This document shows, in pieces, positions 6,286-6,621 of a stretch of 6,621 bases of DNA. Every line of letters starts with the position of its first letter. Position 1 is the stretch's first letter. The stretch is from NCBI GenBank assembly GCA_946480485.1, contig CAMLJW010000305.1:1-6621 (forward strand), read 5' to 3'. The notes under the pieces are model-generated. The model was not told the DNA's origin, did not search any database, and saw nothing but the letters and a program-made list of their open reading frames with translations. The position numbers and the translations under genes are program-made. This DNA is from an uncultured Streptomyces sp. (GTDB lineage: Bacteria > Actinomycetota > Actinomycetes > Streptomycetales > Streptomycetaceae).

Positions 6286-6621
6286 ATGAAGTGGTTGGTC
6301 TCGCTGGTCGGTGCCGGGCTCGTCATGCTCGCCCTGCGGGACCTCTTCCATACCCTCTGGCACCCGACCCGCCACGGCGGCCTGAGCCGCCTCGTCATGA
6401 CGGCGCTGTGGCGTCTCGCCCGGCGCCTCCGAGCGCGCCGGCGGGTGGTCGGGCTCGTCGGACCGCTCGCCATGGTCACGGTCGTGTCCATGTGGGCCAC
6501 CACCGTCATCCTCGGCTGGGCCATCATCTACTGGCCCCACATGCCCGGGGCGTTCACCTTCTCGCCCGGCTCCAAGGCGGCCCAGGAGCCCGCGCTGCTC
6601 GACTCCCTGTACCTGTCCCTC
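6286..6621 (+). CDS. Potassium-channel-like (two-TM/pore family) membrane protein, 3' partial
   Basis: 112 codons are visible, open to the right edge. The protein starts MKWLVSLVGAGLVMLALRDL, a first membrane helix at about residues 2-20. A basic cytoplasmic-type stretch follows (HPTRHGGLSRL to RLARRLRARRR, 27-53). A second long hydrophobic segment at about 54-83 contains VGPLAMVTVV and WATTVILGWAIIYW. The sequence then runs through an extracellular-type loop (PHMPGAFTFSPGSK) into LLDSLYLSL, which in this family leads directly into the pore helix and a TxGFGD-type selectivity filter. The filter itself is beyond the window, so ion selectivity is inferred from resemblance to actinomycete Ion_trans_2/potassium channel family proteins. 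It follows GH65 on the same strand, with a stem-loop between them, so it is probably its own unit. Confidence 0.72.
   Translation, partial: MKWLVSLVGAGLVMLALRDLFHTLWHPTRHGGLSRLVMTALWRLARRLRARRRVVGLVGPLAMVTVVSMWATTVILGWAIIYWPHMPGAFTFSPGSKAAQEPALLDSLYLSL

Overview
The window is very GC-rich, with G/C-heavy third codon positions, GTG starts and long meaningless antisense reading frames. This is typical of an actinomycete, and the protein families fit Streptomyces or a close relative. I cannot name a species. No phage, transposon, CRISPR, tRNA or rRNA signal was seen.

Layout, left to right. The left edge holds a helix-turn-helix/flavin-binding (PNPOx-like) fusion gene whose start is off the window (1-686, +). 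It is followed by an Acg-type nitroreductase-fold gene (753-1745, +). Converging on it is a two-gene leftward operon: a stand-alone cyclic-nucleotide-binding-domain protein (2512-2970, -), then a CBS-CBS-BON protein (1810-2487, -) 24 nt downstream. A 265-bp divergent intergenic region (2971-3235) separates this operon from a universal stress protein gene (3236-3716, +). That gene appears to be a wreck: its first USP domain is joined out of frame to the last ~30 residues of a second USP domain. A complete GH65 alpha-glucoside phosphorylase-like gene follows (3775-6174, +). Last comes the 5' part of a potassium-channel-like membrane protein gene (6286 to the right edge, +), cut off before its selectivity filter.

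Together the genes resemble the dormancy/redox-stress sets known from the DosR (DevR) regulon of Mycobacterium tuberculosis and the OsdR-linked region of Streptomyces coelicolor. Shared families are Acg nitroreductases, CBS proteins of the Hrp1 kind, PNPOx-like flavoproteins and USPs. Nucleotide-sensing domains (CNB, CBS, USP), flavin redox proteins, a phosphorolytic sugar enzyme and an ion channel would suit a response to low oxygen or low energy. That grouping is inference from gene content. One near-palindrome (3120-3132) in the divergent region resembles a DosR-type half-site arrangement but is not a clean match.

The most notable single observation is the internally deleted tandem USP gene. 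Each family here is otherwise known, and I do not see a clearly new system.
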